From an uncultured Clostridia bacterium (GTDB lineage: Bacteria; Bacillota; Clostridia; TANB77; CAG-508): a DNA stretch of 64,000 nucleotides. Each line of letters starts with the position of its first letter. Within the stretch, counting starts at the first letter, position 1. The position numbers were made by a program, and so were the translations under genes. This document shows positions 1 to 8,563 of the stretch, piece after piece. Location: positions 124,001 through 188,000 of the forward strand of contig CAKPKJ010000002.1 of the NCBI GenBank assembly GCA_934167445.1. Reading direction: 5' to 3'. The notes below the pieces were generated by a model. That model saw only the letters and a program-made list of their open reading frames with translations. It had not been told where the DNA came from and ran no database searches.

Positions 1-22
1 ACACTGAGAGAACAAAATAAAG

Positions 23-70
23 TGAACCTGACGTATTAAGCAAAAGTTTAATATGAAGGGTTCATTTTTT
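23..70 (+). terminator. Rho-independent terminator of an upstream gene outside the window
   Basis: The arms TGAACC (23-28) and GGTTCA (59-64) pair, with an inner TATTAA/TTTAATA stem, and six T residues follow at 65-70. This ends a transcript entering from the left. The gene it serves is not visible; a translation-factor gene is usual upstream of rpsJ, but that is inference. Confidence 0.75.
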
Positions 71-151
71 ATATAAAAGTATTTAGGATATATTTTATTA
101 CAAAAATATTAAAAATTTGTTACAAAACTGGTAAAAAAGGTGAAAAAAAGG

Positions 152-180
152 TTGACTTTAGAAAAAAAGCATTGTATAAT
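152..180 (+). promoter_or_regulatory. Sigma-A promoter of the S10 operon
   Basis: TTGACT at 152-157 and a perfect TATAAT at 175-180 are separated by 17 bases. It lies between the upstream terminator and rpsJ, so it is the likely main promoter of the ribosomal super-operon, giving a leader of about 280 nt. Confidence 0.85.
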
Positions 181-186
181 ATAAAA

Positions 187-464
187 GCATGAATTAAGCG
201 ATGAAGCTAAATGTGGCTACATTCTTACAACAAGTAAGTATGGAGGGAACTTTAGTGGAGTATGTCATGGCAAAGACCAGGCGGTAAGTTATTTAAATAA
301 AAAGGCACTTATCCCAAGATTATCATGCGTATTTTGGGCTTTTATATAGGTAAAATTCAAAACACCTGAGTGCGTTTTAACTTGCCACGGTAATTTCGAT
401 AGCAAATACTGCTATCTCCGGCAAAAGCCGAAAAAATAAAACAATAAAAGGAGGGAAAATTACA
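187..464 (+). promoter_or_regulatory. Structured 5' leader of rpsJ (candidate autoregulatory RNA)
   Basis: About 280 nt lie between the predicted transcription start and rpsJ, with no plausible gene. Three hairpins are visible: CCCAAGAT.../...TTTTGGG at 313-338, followed by CTTTTATAT so terminator-like; GATAGCA/TGCTATC at 398-416 with a perfect 7-bp stem; and CGGC-AAAA-GCCG at 419-430. The last sits just before the A-rich tract and GGAGGG ribosome binding site. In E. coli the S10 leader binds L4 to control the operon. Whether this unrelated-looking leader does the same is inference. Confidence 0.5.
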
Positions 465-785
465 ATGGCAAATTTAGCAACAAGTGAAAAAATTAGAATA
501 AGACTAAAAGCATATGACCATGTAGTTTTAGATCAGTCTGCTGAAAAAATAGTAGATACTGCTAAAAAAACAGGAGCAAAGGTTTCAGGTCCTATTCCAT
601 TACCAACACAAAAAGAAATCGTAACAATTTTACGTTCTCCACACAAATACAAAGATTCAAGAGAACAATTCGAAATGAGAACACATAAAAGAGTAATTGA
701 TATTCTTTACCCAACACAAAAAACAGTTGACAACCTAATGAAATTAGAATTACCAGCTGGTGTTGATATAGAAATTAAATTATAA
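465..785 (+). CDS. rpsJ: Small-subunit ribosomal protein S10
   Basis: S10 belongs to the 30S head and also acts as NusE in antitermination complexes. The 106 residues are slightly longer than the usual 102-103. The conserved loop SPHKYKDSREQFEMRTHKR is at about residues 58-76. ATG follows AAAGGAGGG at normal spacing. It is the first gene of the S10 operon and is preceded by a long structured leader. Confidence 0.98.
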   Translation: MANLATSEKIRIRLKAYDHVVLDQSAEKIVDTAKKTGAKVSGPIPLPTQKEIVTILRSPHKYKDSREQFEMRTHKRVIDILYPTQKTVDNLMKLELPAGVDIEIKL

Positions 786-853
786 TTTTATGATTCAATC
801 AATACAAATGATTATAAATATCAATAAATTCATAATTCAAAACAAAAAACCAA

Positions 854-892
854 GCTGATATATACATATATATGTAAAATTTAAATATCAGC
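854..892 (+). other. Intercistronic hairpin upstream of rplC
   Basis: GCTGATAT (854-861) pairs with ATATCAGC (885-892), with a TACATATATATGTA self-complementary segment in the loop. It ends about 10 bases before the AGGAGG of rplC. It has no T tract, so it is not a simple terminator. It may tune rplC translation or mark a processing site. Confidence 0.4.
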
Positions 893-916
893 CAATAGTT
901 AGGAGGAAAACAAACA

Positions 917-1552
917 ATGAAAAAAGGAATTATAGGAAAAAAAGTTGGTATGACACAAATATTTGACGAAAAAGGAAATGTTATACCAGTAACAGCTATA
1001 GAAACAGAAGGAAACATCGTAGCTCAAATAAAAACTGTAGAAACAGATGGATACCAAAGTGTTCAATTAGGATATGGAGATGTAAAAGATAAACACATCA
1101 ACAAACCAGAAGCAGGACATTTTGCAAAAGCAAAATTACCAAACAAAAAACATTTAAGAGAATTTAGATTAGATTCAGTAGAAAACTACAAAGTAGGAGA
1201 TGAAGTAAAAGTTGACATCTTCGAAGCAGGAGAAAAAGTAGATATCCAAGGAACTTCAAAAGGTAAAGGATTCCAAGGTGTTATCAAAAGACATGGACAA
1301 CACAGAGGACCAATGGGACATGGTTCAATGTACCACAGAAGACCAGGTTCAATGGGTGCAACATCAACTCCAGGTAGAGTTTTCAAAGGTAAAAAATTAC
1401 CAGGACATATGGGAAAAGTAACAGTAACAATACAAAACTTAGAAATAGTAAAAGTTGATACAGACAAAAATGTACTATTAGTAAAAGGAAGCGTTCCAGG
1501 ACCAAAAGGAGCTATACTAAAAGTAAAATCAACTGTAAAAGCTAGTAAGTAG
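917..1552 (+). CDS. rplC: Large-subunit ribosomal protein L3
   Basis: L3 is an early 50S assembly protein whose extension reaches the peptidyl transferase centre. The protein has 211 residues, normal for the family. It starts MKKGIIGKKVGMTQIF and carries the conserved extension with GTSKGKGFQG and GSMGATSTPGRVFKGKKLPG in its second half. ATG is preceded by AGGAGG. It lies 131 bases after rpsJ and 20 before rplD. Confidence 0.98.
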   Translation: MKKGIIGKKVGMTQIFDEKGNVIPVTAIETEGNIVAQIKTVETDGYQSVQLGYGDVKDKHINKPEAGHFAKAKLPNKKHLREFRLDSVENYKVGDEVKVDIFEAGEKVDIQGTSKGKGFQGVIKRHGQHRGPMGHGSMYHRRPGSMGATSTPGRVFKGKKLPGHMGKVTVTIQNLEIVKVDTDKNVLLVKGSVPGPKGAILKVKSTVKASK

Positions 1553-1572
1553 AAAGGAAGGAGGAATACGAA

Positions 1573-2196
1573 ATGCCAAAAGTAGACGTATATGATTTAA
1601 ACGGTAAAAAAGTAAGTGATATAGAATTAGCTGAAAACGTATTTGGAATTGAACCAAATGAAGCTATAGTTCACAGTGTACTAAAAAATTATTTAGCAAA
1701 TCAAAGACAAGGTACACAAAGTACAAAAACAAGATCAGAAGTTTCTGGTGGTGGTAGAAAACCATGGAGACAAAAAGGAACAGGTAGAGCAAGACAAGGT
1801 TCTACAAGAGCACCACAATGGATTAAAGGTGGTATTGCTTTAGGACCAAAACCACGTTCATACAGATATACTGTAAACAAAAAAGAAAGAAGACTTGCTA
1901 TAAAATCAGTATTAAGTTCTAAAGTATTAGAAAAAGAATTAACAGTACTAGATAAAATAGAATTAAAAGAAATTAAAACAAAATCAATGGTTAAAGCTTT
2001 AACAGCATTAAAATTAGAAGGAAAAACATTAATAGTTCTTCCAGAAAACGATAAAAATGTTGTTATGTCAGCAAGAAACATTGAAGGAGTTAAAACAATT
2101 TCTGCAAACAATATAAATGTATTTGATTTATTAAAATACAACAATCTAGTTTTACCAGTAGATACTGTTAAAAAATTAGAGGAGGTGTACGCATAA
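1573..2196 (+). CDS. rplD: Large-subunit ribosomal protein L4
   Basis: L4 binds 23S rRNA and lines the exit tunnel with an extended loop. The 207-residue protein has the loop signature GGGRKPWRQKGTGRARQGS at about residues 57-75. In E. coli L4 is the repressor of its own operon, which makes the rpsJ leader a natural target to test. The stop codon overlaps the rplW start by one base (TAATG), so the two are translationally coupled. Confidence 0.98.
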   Translation: MPKVDVYDLNGKKVSDIELAENVFGIEPNEAIVHSVLKNYLANQRQGTQSTKTRSEVSGGGRKPWRQKGTGRARQGSTRAPQWIKGGIALGPKPRSYRYTVNKKERRLAIKSVLSSKVLEKELTVLDKIELKEIKTKSMVKALTALKLEGKTLIVLPENDKNVVMSARNIEGVKTISANNINVFDLLKYNNLVLPVDTVKKLEEVYA

Positions 2197-2543
2197 TGTT
2201 ACCAGAAGAAATTATAGTAGCACCAGTTGTTACAGAAAAAAGTAATGATGAATTACAAGAAGGAAAATACACTTTCAAAGTTAACAAAAAAGCAACAAAA
2301 GTTGAAATAGCAAAAGCTGTTGAAAAATTATTTGGAGTTAAAGTATTAAAAGTAAATACAATGAATGTTAATGGTAAAAACAAAAGAGTTGGATACCATA
2401 CAGGAAAAACTTCAGATTGGAAAAAAGCTATTGTTACAATAGATACAAACCCAAGCGAACAAACATATTTAGCTAAAGGTGGAAAAGTAACAAAAATAAG
2501 CAAAAAATACAAAGACAGTATTGAAGAATTTATGGGAGCTTAA
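2196..2543 (+). CDS. rplW: Large-subunit ribosomal protein L23
   Basis: L23 sits at the tunnel exit and docks trigger factor and SRP. The protein has 115 residues. Early PVVTEKS and later KVLKVNTMNVNGKNKR with a VTID segment are typical. Its ATG overlaps the rplD stop by one base. The ribosome binding site GGAGGTG lies inside rplD. Confidence 0.97.
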   Translation: MLPEEIIVAPVVTEKSNDELQEGKYTFKVNKKATKVEIAKAVEKLFGVKVLKVNTMNVNGKNKRVGYHTGKTSDWKKAIVTIDTNPSEQTYLAKGGKVTKISKKYKDSIEEFMGA

Positions 2544-2613
2544 TTAAAAACTTCCAAATTAAAATATCGAGAGAAAACTCGGAAAATAAATATTAAAAAG
2601 GAGAGAATTAAAA

Positions 2614-3447
2614 ATGGCAGTAAAACATTTTAAAGGTTATACACCATCTAGAAGAAATATGACAGTTTCTGATTTTGCAGAAGTTACTAAAAAAACTCCT
2701 GAAAAATCTTTACTTGCTAAAAAGAAAAAACACGCAGGTAGAAACTCATATGGAAAAATAACTGTAAGACATCATGGTGGTGGAAACAGACAAAAATATA
2801 GAATTATAGATTTTAAAAGAAATAAAGACAATATGGAAGCAACAGTAATTGGTGTTGAATATGACCCAAATAGAAGTGCTAACATAGCATTAATCCAATA
2901 TGAAGATGGAGAAAAAGCATATATTATAGCTCCACAAGGATTAACAGATGGGGATAAAGTTGTATCAGGAGAAAATGTTGATATAAAAGTTGGTAACTGT
3001 ATGCCAATTAATAATATACCAGTTGGTACATTGATCCACAATATAGAATTAAATCCAAAACAAGGTGGAAAATTAGTAAAAGCTGCTGGACAAAGTGCTC
3101 AATTAATGGCTAAAGAAGGTAAATATGCACATGTAAGATTACCATCAGGAGAAATGAGATTAATCTTAGCTAGATGTAGAGCAACAATAGGTGTAGTTGG
3201 AAACAGCGAACACGAAAATATCAAAATTGGTAAAGCCGGAAGAAAACGTCATATGGGTATAAGACCAACAGTTAGAGGTTCTGTAATGAACCCAGTAGAT
3301 CACCCTCATGGTGGTGGTAACGGTAAAGCTCCAGTAGGACACGCAGGTCCATTAACACCTTGGAGTAAACCAGCTCTTGGATATAAAACAAGAAATAAAA
3401 AGAAATTATCTAATAAATTTATTGTTAAGAGAAGAAACAGTAAATAG
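2614..3447 (+). CDS. rplB: Large-subunit ribosomal protein L2
   Basis: L2 is a core 50S protein near the peptidyl transferase centre and bridge B7b. It has 277 residues, a normal length. The OB-like and SH3-like RNA-binding domains are followed by the diagnostic HPHGGGNGKAP motif near residue 230, which holds the conserved histidine. The start ATG follows AAGGAGAG. Confidence 0.98.
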   Translation: MAVKHFKGYTPSRRNMTVSDFAEVTKKTPEKSLLAKKKKHAGRNSYGKITVRHHGGGNRQKYRIIDFKRNKDNMEATVIGVEYDPNRSANIALIQYEDGEKAYIIAPQGLTDGDKVVSGENVDIKVGNCMPINNIPVGTLIHNIELNPKQGGKLVKAAGQSAQLMAKEGKYAHVRLPSGEMRLILARCRATIGVVGNSEHENIKIGKAGRKRHMGIRPTVRGSVMNPVDHPHGGGNGKAPVGHAGPLTPWSKPALGYKTRNKKKLSNKFIVKRRNSK

Positions 3448-3464
3448 GAAGGAGGACATTCTTT

Positions 3465-3746
3465 ATGTCAAGATCAAGCAAGAAAAAACCATTTGTAGAA
3501 GAAAGATTATTAAAGAAAATCGAAGCTATGAACGAAAATGGAAGCAAAGAAGTTTTAAAAACATGGTCAAGAGCTTCTACAATATATCCACAAATGGTTG
3601 GACATACAATTGCTGTACATGATGGAAGAAAACATGTTCCAGTATATATAGCAGAAGAAATGATAGGTCATAAATTAGGTGAATTTGCTCCTACAAGAAC
3701 ATTTAAAGGTCATGCAGGAGACAAAACAACTAAAGTTGGAAGATAA
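3465..3746 (+). CDS. rpsS: Small-subunit ribosomal protein S19
   Basis: S19 is a 30S head protein that pairs with S13. It has 93 residues. The start MSRSSKKKPFVEERLLKKI and the tail FAPTRTFKGHAGDK are highly conserved. It lies 17 bases after rplB with an AGGAGG site. Confidence 0.98.
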   Translation: MSRSSKKKPFVEERLLKKIEAMNENGSKEVLKTWSRASTIYPQMVGHTIAVHDGRKHVPVYIAEEMIGHKLGEFAPTRTFKGHAGDKTTKVGR

Positions 3747-3784
3747 ATTAATAAGAAAAATTAGTTGTTAAGGAGGGAAATATA

Positions 3785-4150
3785 GTGCAAGAGCAAGAAA
3801 CAGTTGTAAAAAACGAAGCAAGAGCAACTTTAAAATATTCTAGAATTTCTGCTAGAAAAGTTAAAATAGTAGCAGATTTAATTAGAGGAAAAAATGTTGA
3901 TGAAGCATTAACAATTGTTAAATTTACACCAAAGGCATCATCAGAAATATTAGAAAAATTATTAAAATCAGCTATCGCAAATGCTGAAAACAATCATGAT
4001 ATGAAACATGAAAACTTATATGTTGCTGAAATTTATGCTAACCAAGGTCCAACTCTAAAAAGAATTAGACCAGCAGCAAAAGGTTCAGCAGTAAGAATTA
4101 GAAAAAGAACAAGTCATATAACAATAGTATTAAAAGAAAAGGAGGCTTAA
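3785..4150 (+). CDS. rplV: Large-subunit ribosomal protein L22
   Basis: L22 contributes a beta-hairpin to the exit tunnel. The 121-residue protein starts at GTG, 7 bases after AAGGAGG. About 10 extra residues precede the conserved ARATLKYSRISARKVKIVADLIRG region (described in part only). The hairpin region near the C-terminus reads GPTLKRIRPAAKGSA. Confidence 0.97.
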   Translation: MQEQETVVKNEARATLKYSRISARKVKIVADLIRGKNVDEALTIVKFTPKASSEILEKLLKSAIANAENNHDMKHENLYVAEIYANQGPTLKRIRPAAKGSAVRIRKRTSHITIVLKEKEA

Positions 4151-4154
4151 ATCC

Positions 4155-4811
4155 ATGGGACAAAAAGTACATCCAACAGGATTTAGAGTAGGTGTAATCA
4201 GAGATTGGAACTCAAAATGGTATGCAGATTCTAGAAATTTTGCAGATTATTTAGTAGAAGATCAAAAGATTCGTAAATTTTTAAAGAAAAAATTATATCT
4301 TGCTGGAATTTCTAAAATCGAAATAGAAAGAACAGCAAAAGCTATAAAAGTAAATTTATATGCTGCTAAACCAGGAATTATAATTGGAAAAGGTGGAGCA
4401 GGAGTTGAAAGCGTAAGAGCTGAACTTAAAAAATTAATTGGAAAAGATATTAACATAAACATAGTTGAAGTTAAAAATGTTGATTTAGATGCACAATTAG
4501 TTGCAGAAAACATTGCTGGTCAACTAGAAAGAAGAATTTCATTCAGACGTGCTATGAAACAATGTATGCAAAAATCTGTAAAAGCAGGAGCTTTAGGAAT
4601 CAAAACATCAGTTTCTGGTAGATTAGGTGGAGCTGATATGGCTAGAACAGAATTCTATAAAGAAGGAAACATTCCACTACAAACATTAAGAGCTGATATT
4701 GATTATGGATTTGCAGAAGCAGACACAACATATGGAAAAATCGGTGTAAAAGTTTGGATTTATAAAGGAGAAATTCTTCCAGAAAAGAAAGTGGAAGGAG
4801 GAAATAAATAA
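4155..4811 (+). CDS. rpsC: Small-subunit ribosomal protein S3
   Basis: S3 lies at the mRNA entry site of the 30S subunit. The 218 residues contain MGQKVHPTGFRVG at the start, a type II KH domain with the GIIIGKGGAGVE loop near residues 75-86, and the C-terminal S3 domain (SGRLGGADMARTE). The last base of its stop overlaps the rplP start (TAATG), indicating translational coupling. Confidence 0.98.
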   Translation: MGQKVHPTGFRVGVIRDWNSKWYADSRNFADYLVEDQKIRKFLKKKLYLAGISKIEIERTAKAIKVNLYAAKPGIIIGKGGAGVESVRAELKKLIGKDININIVEVKNVDLDAQLVAENIAGQLERRISFRRAMKQCMQKSVKAGALGIKTSVSGRLGGADMARTEFYKEGNIPLQTLRADIDYGFAEADTTYGKIGVKVWIYKGEILPEKKVEGGNK

Positions 4812-5254
4812 TGCCATTAATGCCAAAAAGAACAAAACATAGAAAAATGCAAAAAGGTAGAATGAGAGGAAAAGCAACAAGAGGAAATAGAGTAACAGAT
4901 GGAGAATACGGAATACAAGCTGTTACAGGAGCTTTAGTTACAGGAAATCAAATTGAAGCAGCCAGAATTGCTATGACTCGTTATATAAAAAGAGGTGGAA
5001 AAGTTTGGATTAAAATATTCCCAGACAAACCATTAACAGCAAAACCAATCGGTACTCGTATGGGTAAAGGTAAAGGAGCTCCAGAACGTTGGGTAGCAGT
5101 AGTAAAACCAGGTAGAGTAATGTTTGAAATATCTGGAGTATCAGAAGAAGTAGCTAGAGAAGCCCTACGTTTAGCAATGCAAAAACTACCTAATAAAACA
5201 AAATTCGTAGTTAGAGAAACTGAAAAGGTAGGTGAAAATGATGAAGATAAATAA
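4811..5254 (+). CDS. rplP: Large-subunit ribosomal protein L16
   Basis: L16 organises tRNA-binding sites on the 50S subunit. It has 147 residues. The start is MPLMPKRTKHRK, and the conserved GKGKGAPERWVAVVKPGR segment is at about residues 80-97. It overlaps rpsC by one base and the start of rpmC by 14 bases. Confidence 0.98.
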   Translation: MPLMPKRTKHRKMQKGRMRGKATRGNRVTDGEYGIQAVTGALVTGNQIEAARIAMTRYIKRGGKVWIKIFPDKPLTAKPIGTRMGKGKGAPERWVAVVKPGRVMFEISGVSEEVAREALRLAMQKLPNKTKFVVRETEKVGENDEDK

Positions 5255-5447
5255 AATAAGAGAAATGTCTTCACCAGATCTAGAAAAAGAATTAGGTGAA
5301 CTAAAAACAGAATTATTCAAATTAAAATTTAGTTTAGCTACAAATGGATTAGATAATCCAATGAAAATAAAAGAAGTTAAAAAAGATATAGCTAAAATAA
5401 ATACTGTATTAACAGAAAGAAAAATAGCAGACTCTAAAAAAGCATAA
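5241..5447 (+). CDS. rpmC: Large-subunit ribosomal protein L29
   Basis: L29 is a two-helix protein beside L23 at the tunnel exit. From the ATG at 5241 it is 68 residues, starting MKINKIREMSSPDLEKEL, which matches the family. In-frame GTG 5232 and ATG 5238 are possible but would add residues not usual in L29, and the AGGTAGGTG site is best spaced for 5241. The start lies inside rplP. Confidence 0.93.
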   Translation: MKINKIREMSSPDLEKELGELKTELFKLKFSLATNGLDNPMKIKEVKKDIAKINTVLTERKIADSKKA

Positions 5448-5509
5448 TTATAAGCAGATATAAAACGATTTTTAGTTTAAACACTAGAAAGAGGAAAGGA
5501 GAAAACTAA

Positions 5510-5773
5510 ATGGAGGAAAGAAATCTTCGTAAAGTTATGATAGGAACTGTATTATCAAACAAAATGGATAAAACAGTTGTAGTAGCTGTTCAAAGAAATG
5601 TAAGTCATTCAAAATATGGTAAAACAGTAAAAACAACATATAAATTAAAAGCTCATGATGAAGAAAATGTTTGCCAAATCGGTGACAAAGTAAAAGTAAT
5701 GGAAACTAGACCACTTTCTAAAGATAAAAGATGGAGAGTAGTTGAGGTTGTAGAAAAAGCAATTATAAAATAA
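5510..5773 (+). CDS. rpsQ: Small-subunit ribosomal protein S17
   Basis: S17 is an OB-fold primary 16S-binding protein. It has 87 residues, with RKVMIGTVLSNKMDKTVVV at the start and ETRPLSKDKRWRVVEV at the end, both typical. The site AAAGGAG precedes ATG. Confidence 0.97.
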   Translation: MEERNLRKVMIGTVLSNKMDKTVVVAVQRNVSHSKYGKTVKTTYKLKAHDEENVCQIGDKVKVMETRPLSKDKRWRVVEVVEKAIIK

Positions 5774-5790
5774 GAAAGGAGGAACCATAA

Positions 5791-6159
5791 ATGATACAAC
5801 AACAAACAAGATTAAAGGTAGCAGATAACACAGGTGCAAAAGAAATTATGTGCATTAGATGTTTAGGTGGTTCTAACAGAAAAACATCAAACATAGGAGA
5901 TGTAATAGTTGCTTCTGTAAAATCAGCAACACCAGGTGGAGTTGTAAAAAAAGGTGATGTAGTAAAAGCTGTTATCGTAAGATCTAAAAACGGATTAAGA
6001 AGATCAGATGGTTCATATATAAAATTTGATGAAAACGCAGCTGTAATTATAAAAGAAGATGGAACACCAAAAGGAACTCGTATTTTTGGACCAGTTGCAA
6101 GAGAATTAAGAGAGAAGGATTATATGAAGATTCTTTCACTTGCTCCAGAGGTTCTATAA
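5791..6159 (+). CDS. rplN: Large-subunit ribosomal protein L14
   Basis: L14 forms inter-subunit bridges and binds the ribosome-silencing factor RsfS. It has 122 residues, exactly the common length. It starts MIQQQTRLKVADNTGAKE and ends ARELREKDYMKILSLAPEVL. It lies 17 bases after rpsQ. Confidence 0.98.
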   Translation: MIQQQTRLKVADNTGAKEIMCIRCLGGSNRKTSNIGDVIVASVKSATPGGVVKKGDVVKAVIVRSKNGLRRSDGSYIKFDENAAVIIKEDGTPKGTRIFGPVARELREKDYMKILSLAPEVL

Positions 6160-6252
6160 AAAGAAAATTTGGGAAAAGTGAAGAAAAAATCATAATAATT
6201 TTCGAAATAATATAGAGAACTTTTAAAAATTAAGAAAAGGAGGCAAGCTCTG

Positions 6253-6561
6253 ATGAAAATCAAAAAAGGAGATAACGTTCAAGTTTTATCTGGAAATGAT
6301 AAAGGTAAAACAGGAGAAGTTTTAGAAGTTATACCAAAAGCTGATAAAATCGTTGTTAAAGGCGTTAATGTTAGAAAAAAACATGTTAAAGCTAGAAAAC
6401 AAGGAGATGAAAGTGGAATTATAGCAGTAGAATGCAGCATTCCAGCAGCTAAAGTTAATGTAGTATGTTCTAAATGTGGAAAAGCTACAAAAGTAGGATA
6501 TAAAGTAGAAAAAGATGAAAAAGTTCGTGTTTGTAAAAAATGTGGAGCTAAATTAAAATAG
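6253..6561 (+). CDS. rplX: Large-subunit ribosomal protein L24 with zinc-ribbon tail
   Basis: L24 initiates 50S assembly and lies near the tunnel exit. The 102 residues hold an N-terminal KOW motif (KKGDNVQVLSGNDKGKTGEV) and a C-terminal CSKC...CKKC pair likely to bind zinc, common in Firmicutes L24. The gene is 93 bases after rplN, a longer gap than its neighbours. Confidence 0.97.
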   Translation: MKIKKGDNVQVLSGNDKGKTGEVLEVIPKADKIVVKGVNVRKKHVKARKQGDESGIIAVECSIPAAKVNVVCSKCGKATKVGYKVEKDEKVRVCKKCGAKLK

Positions 6562-6579
6562 AAAGGAGGAGTTTTCATA

Positions 6580-7119
6580 ATGGAAAAACTAAGAGAACAA
6601 TATAATAATGAAGTAGTACCAGCTTTAATGAAAAAGTTTGAATATAAATCAATTATGCAAGTTCCAAAACTTGATAAAGTAGTAATAAATATTGGATTAG
6701 GAGATTTAAAAGAAAATCCAAAAGCTTTAGAAAATGCAATGAAAGATTTAACACAAATTACAGGTCAAAAACCAGTAATAACAAAAGCTAAAAAATCAAT
6801 CGCTGCATTCAAATTAAGAGAAGGAGCAAATATTGGATGTAAAGTTACATTAAGAAGTGATAAAATGTATGATTTCGTATACAAATTATTCAATGTAGCT
6901 CTTCCAAGAGTTAGAGATTTCAGAGGAGTTTCAACTCATTCATTTGATGGTAGAGGAAATTACTCAATGGGTATTAAAGAACAATTAATATTCCCAGAAA
7001 TCGAATATGATAAAGTAGATAAATTAAGAGGTATGGATATCGTATTTGCTACAACAGCAACAACTGACGAAGAAGCAAGAGAATTATTAAAACTTTTAGG
7101 AATGCCTTTTAAAAATTAA
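6580..7119 (+). CDS. rplE: Large-subunit ribosomal protein L5
   Basis: L5 binds 5S rRNA and contacts the P-site tRNA. It has 179 residues, the standard bacterial length. Conserved segments include KVVINIGLGD, GQKPVITKAKKSIAAFKLREG and RDFRGVS. AGGAGG precedes ATG. Confidence 0.98.
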   Translation: MEKLREQYNNEVVPALMKKFEYKSIMQVPKLDKVVINIGLGDLKENPKALENAMKDLTQITGQKPVITKAKKSIAAFKLREGANIGCKVTLRSDKMYDFVYKLFNVALPRVRDFRGVSTHSFDGRGNYSMGIKEQLIFPEIEYDKVDKLRGMDIVFATTATTDEEARELLKLLGMPFKN

Positions 7120-7151
7120 TCATTAATTAGTCAAAGGAAAGGAGAAAAACT

Positions 7152-7337
7152 ATGGCTAAAACTTCAATGAAAATTAAACAAGCCAGACCACAAAAATATA
7201 AAACTAGAGAATATAACAGATGTAAAATTTGTGGTAGACCACATTCATATATAAGAAAATATGGAATTTGCCGTGTTTGCTTTAGAGAATTAGCTCATAA
7301 AGGAGAAATTCCTGGAGTTAAAAAAGCTAGCTGGTAA
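7152..7337 (+). CDS. rpsN: Small-subunit ribosomal protein S14, zinc-binding type
   Basis: This is the short 61-residue type Z S14 with the zinc motif CKIC...CRVC (C-x2-C-x12-C-x2-C). Zinc-independent S14 proteins are longer and lack these cysteines. It starts MAKTSMKIKQARPQKYKTR. Expression will need zinc sufficiency unless a second, zinc-free copy exists elsewhere. Confidence 0.98.
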   Translation: MAKTSMKIKQARPQKYKTREYNRCKICGRPHSYIRKYGICRVCFRELAHKGEIPGVKKASW

Positions 7338-7389
7338 AATTTTAGTACAATTAATATAGAAAAAATGAAAAAAGGAGGGAAATATTTAA

Positions 7390-7788
7390 ATGAATATTAC
7401 AGACCCAATTGCAGATATGTTAACTAGAATAAGAAATGCAAATAGTTCAAAACATAAAACAGTTGATATCCCAGCTTCTAAATTAAAATTAGGAATTGCT
7501 GAAATATTAACAAATGAAGGATATGTAAAATCTTATGAAGAAATAAAAGATGATGCACAAGGTATCATAAGAATTACTCTAAAATATGATGAAAAAGGAA
7601 CAAGAGTAATTGATGGTTTAAAAAGAATTAGCAAACCAGGATTAAGAGTTTATGCAGCAAAAGACGAATTACCAAAAGTATTAAACGGATTAGGAATTGC
7701 TATAATCTCTACATCTCAAGGATTAAAAACAGACAAACAAGCTAGAGAATTAGGAATTGGTGGAGAAGTATTAGCTTATATTTGGTAA
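7390..7788 (+). CDS. rpsH: Small-subunit ribosomal protein S8
   Basis: S8 binds the central domain of 16S rRNA and in E. coli represses the spc operon. It has 132 residues, with the start MNITDPIADMLTRIRNA and the tail ISTSQGLKTDKQARELGIGG. AAGGAGGG precedes ATG. Confidence 0.98.
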   Translation: MNITDPIADMLTRIRNANSSKHKTVDIPASKLKLGIAEILTNEGYVKSYEEIKDDAQGIIRITLKYDEKGTRVIDGLKRISKPGLRVYAAKDELPKVLNGLGIAIISTSQGLKTDKQARELGIGGEVLAYIW

Positions 7789-7821
7789 TATCTAAAATAG
7801 AAGAAGGAGGGAAAAACTAAG

Positions 7822-8358
7822 ATGTCAAGAATAGGAAATAAACCTATTACAGTACCAGAAGGTGTAGAAGTAAAATTAGACGGAAAACACCTTACTGTAA
7901 AAGGACCAAAAGGTACATTAGAAAGAGAAATACATAATAACATTTCTGTATCAATTGAAGGAAATACAATTAATGTTACAAGAAGTGATAATCAACCATT
8001 CAATAGAGGATTACATGGATTAACAAGAACATTAATAAACAATATGATTACAGGTGTAGTTCATGAATATAGTAAAGAATTACAAGTTAATGGAGTTGGA
8101 TACAGAGTAGCAAAACAAGGAACAGGATTAAACCTATCTTTAGGATTTTCACACCCAGTACTTGTAGATGCTCCAGAAGGTATTACTTTTGACGTACCAA
8201 ATGCAAATACAATTATTGTAAAAGGAATTGATAAAGAATTAGTAGGTCAAACTGCAGCAGAAGTAAGATCTAAAAGACCACCAGAAGTTTATGGTGGAAA
8301 AGGTATTAAATATGCTGATGAAGTTATTAGACGTAAGGAAGGTAAAACTGGTAAATAA
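7822..8358 (+). CDS. rplF: Large-subunit ribosomal protein L6
   Basis: L6 lies near the factor-binding site of the 50S subunit. The 178 residues contain the two duplicated L6 domains and the C-terminal signature PPEVYGGKGIKYADEVIRRKEGK (described in part). The gene is followed by a 205-base gap that contains a large palindromic element. Confidence 0.98.
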   Translation: MSRIGNKPITVPEGVEVKLDGKHLTVKGPKGTLEREIHNNISVSIEGNTINVTRSDNQPFNRGLHGLTRTLINNMITGVVHEYSKELQVNGVGYRVAKQGTGLNLSLGFSHPVLVDAPEGITFDVPNANTIIVKGIDKELVGQTAAEVRSKRPPEVYGGKGIKYADEVIRRKEGKTGK

Positions 8359-8360
8359 AA

Positions 8361-8486
8361 TAATTTTAATTAATTCCTGCATCTTGCACATTTTAATTTC
8401 ATTAATCAAATCTCGATGTACCAACGTACACCTTCGTCTTGATTAATTCATTAAAATGCACAATATGCAGAACTAAATTAAAATTA
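8361..8486 (+). repeat. Palindromic intergenic element, copy 1 (rplF-rplR)
   Basis: This imperfect hairpin of about 126 bases has outer arms TAATTTTAATT (8361-8371) and AAATTAAAATTA (8475-8486), then CTGCAT/ATGCAG, CATTTTAAT/ATTAAAATG, ATTAATCAA/TTGATTAAT, CGA/TCG and a tip TGTAC-CAAC-GTACA. No T tract follows, so it is not a terminator. Its core is about 85% identical by eye to copy 2 at 13936-14047, and it has no relation to the flanking genes. Confidence 0.8.
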
Positions 8487-8563
8487 GGTGAGTTGCCTAG
8501 TTATACTCGTTTATAATTAATTTTGAAGTCTAGAAATTCGAATTTAGAGAAAGGAGAATAAAA

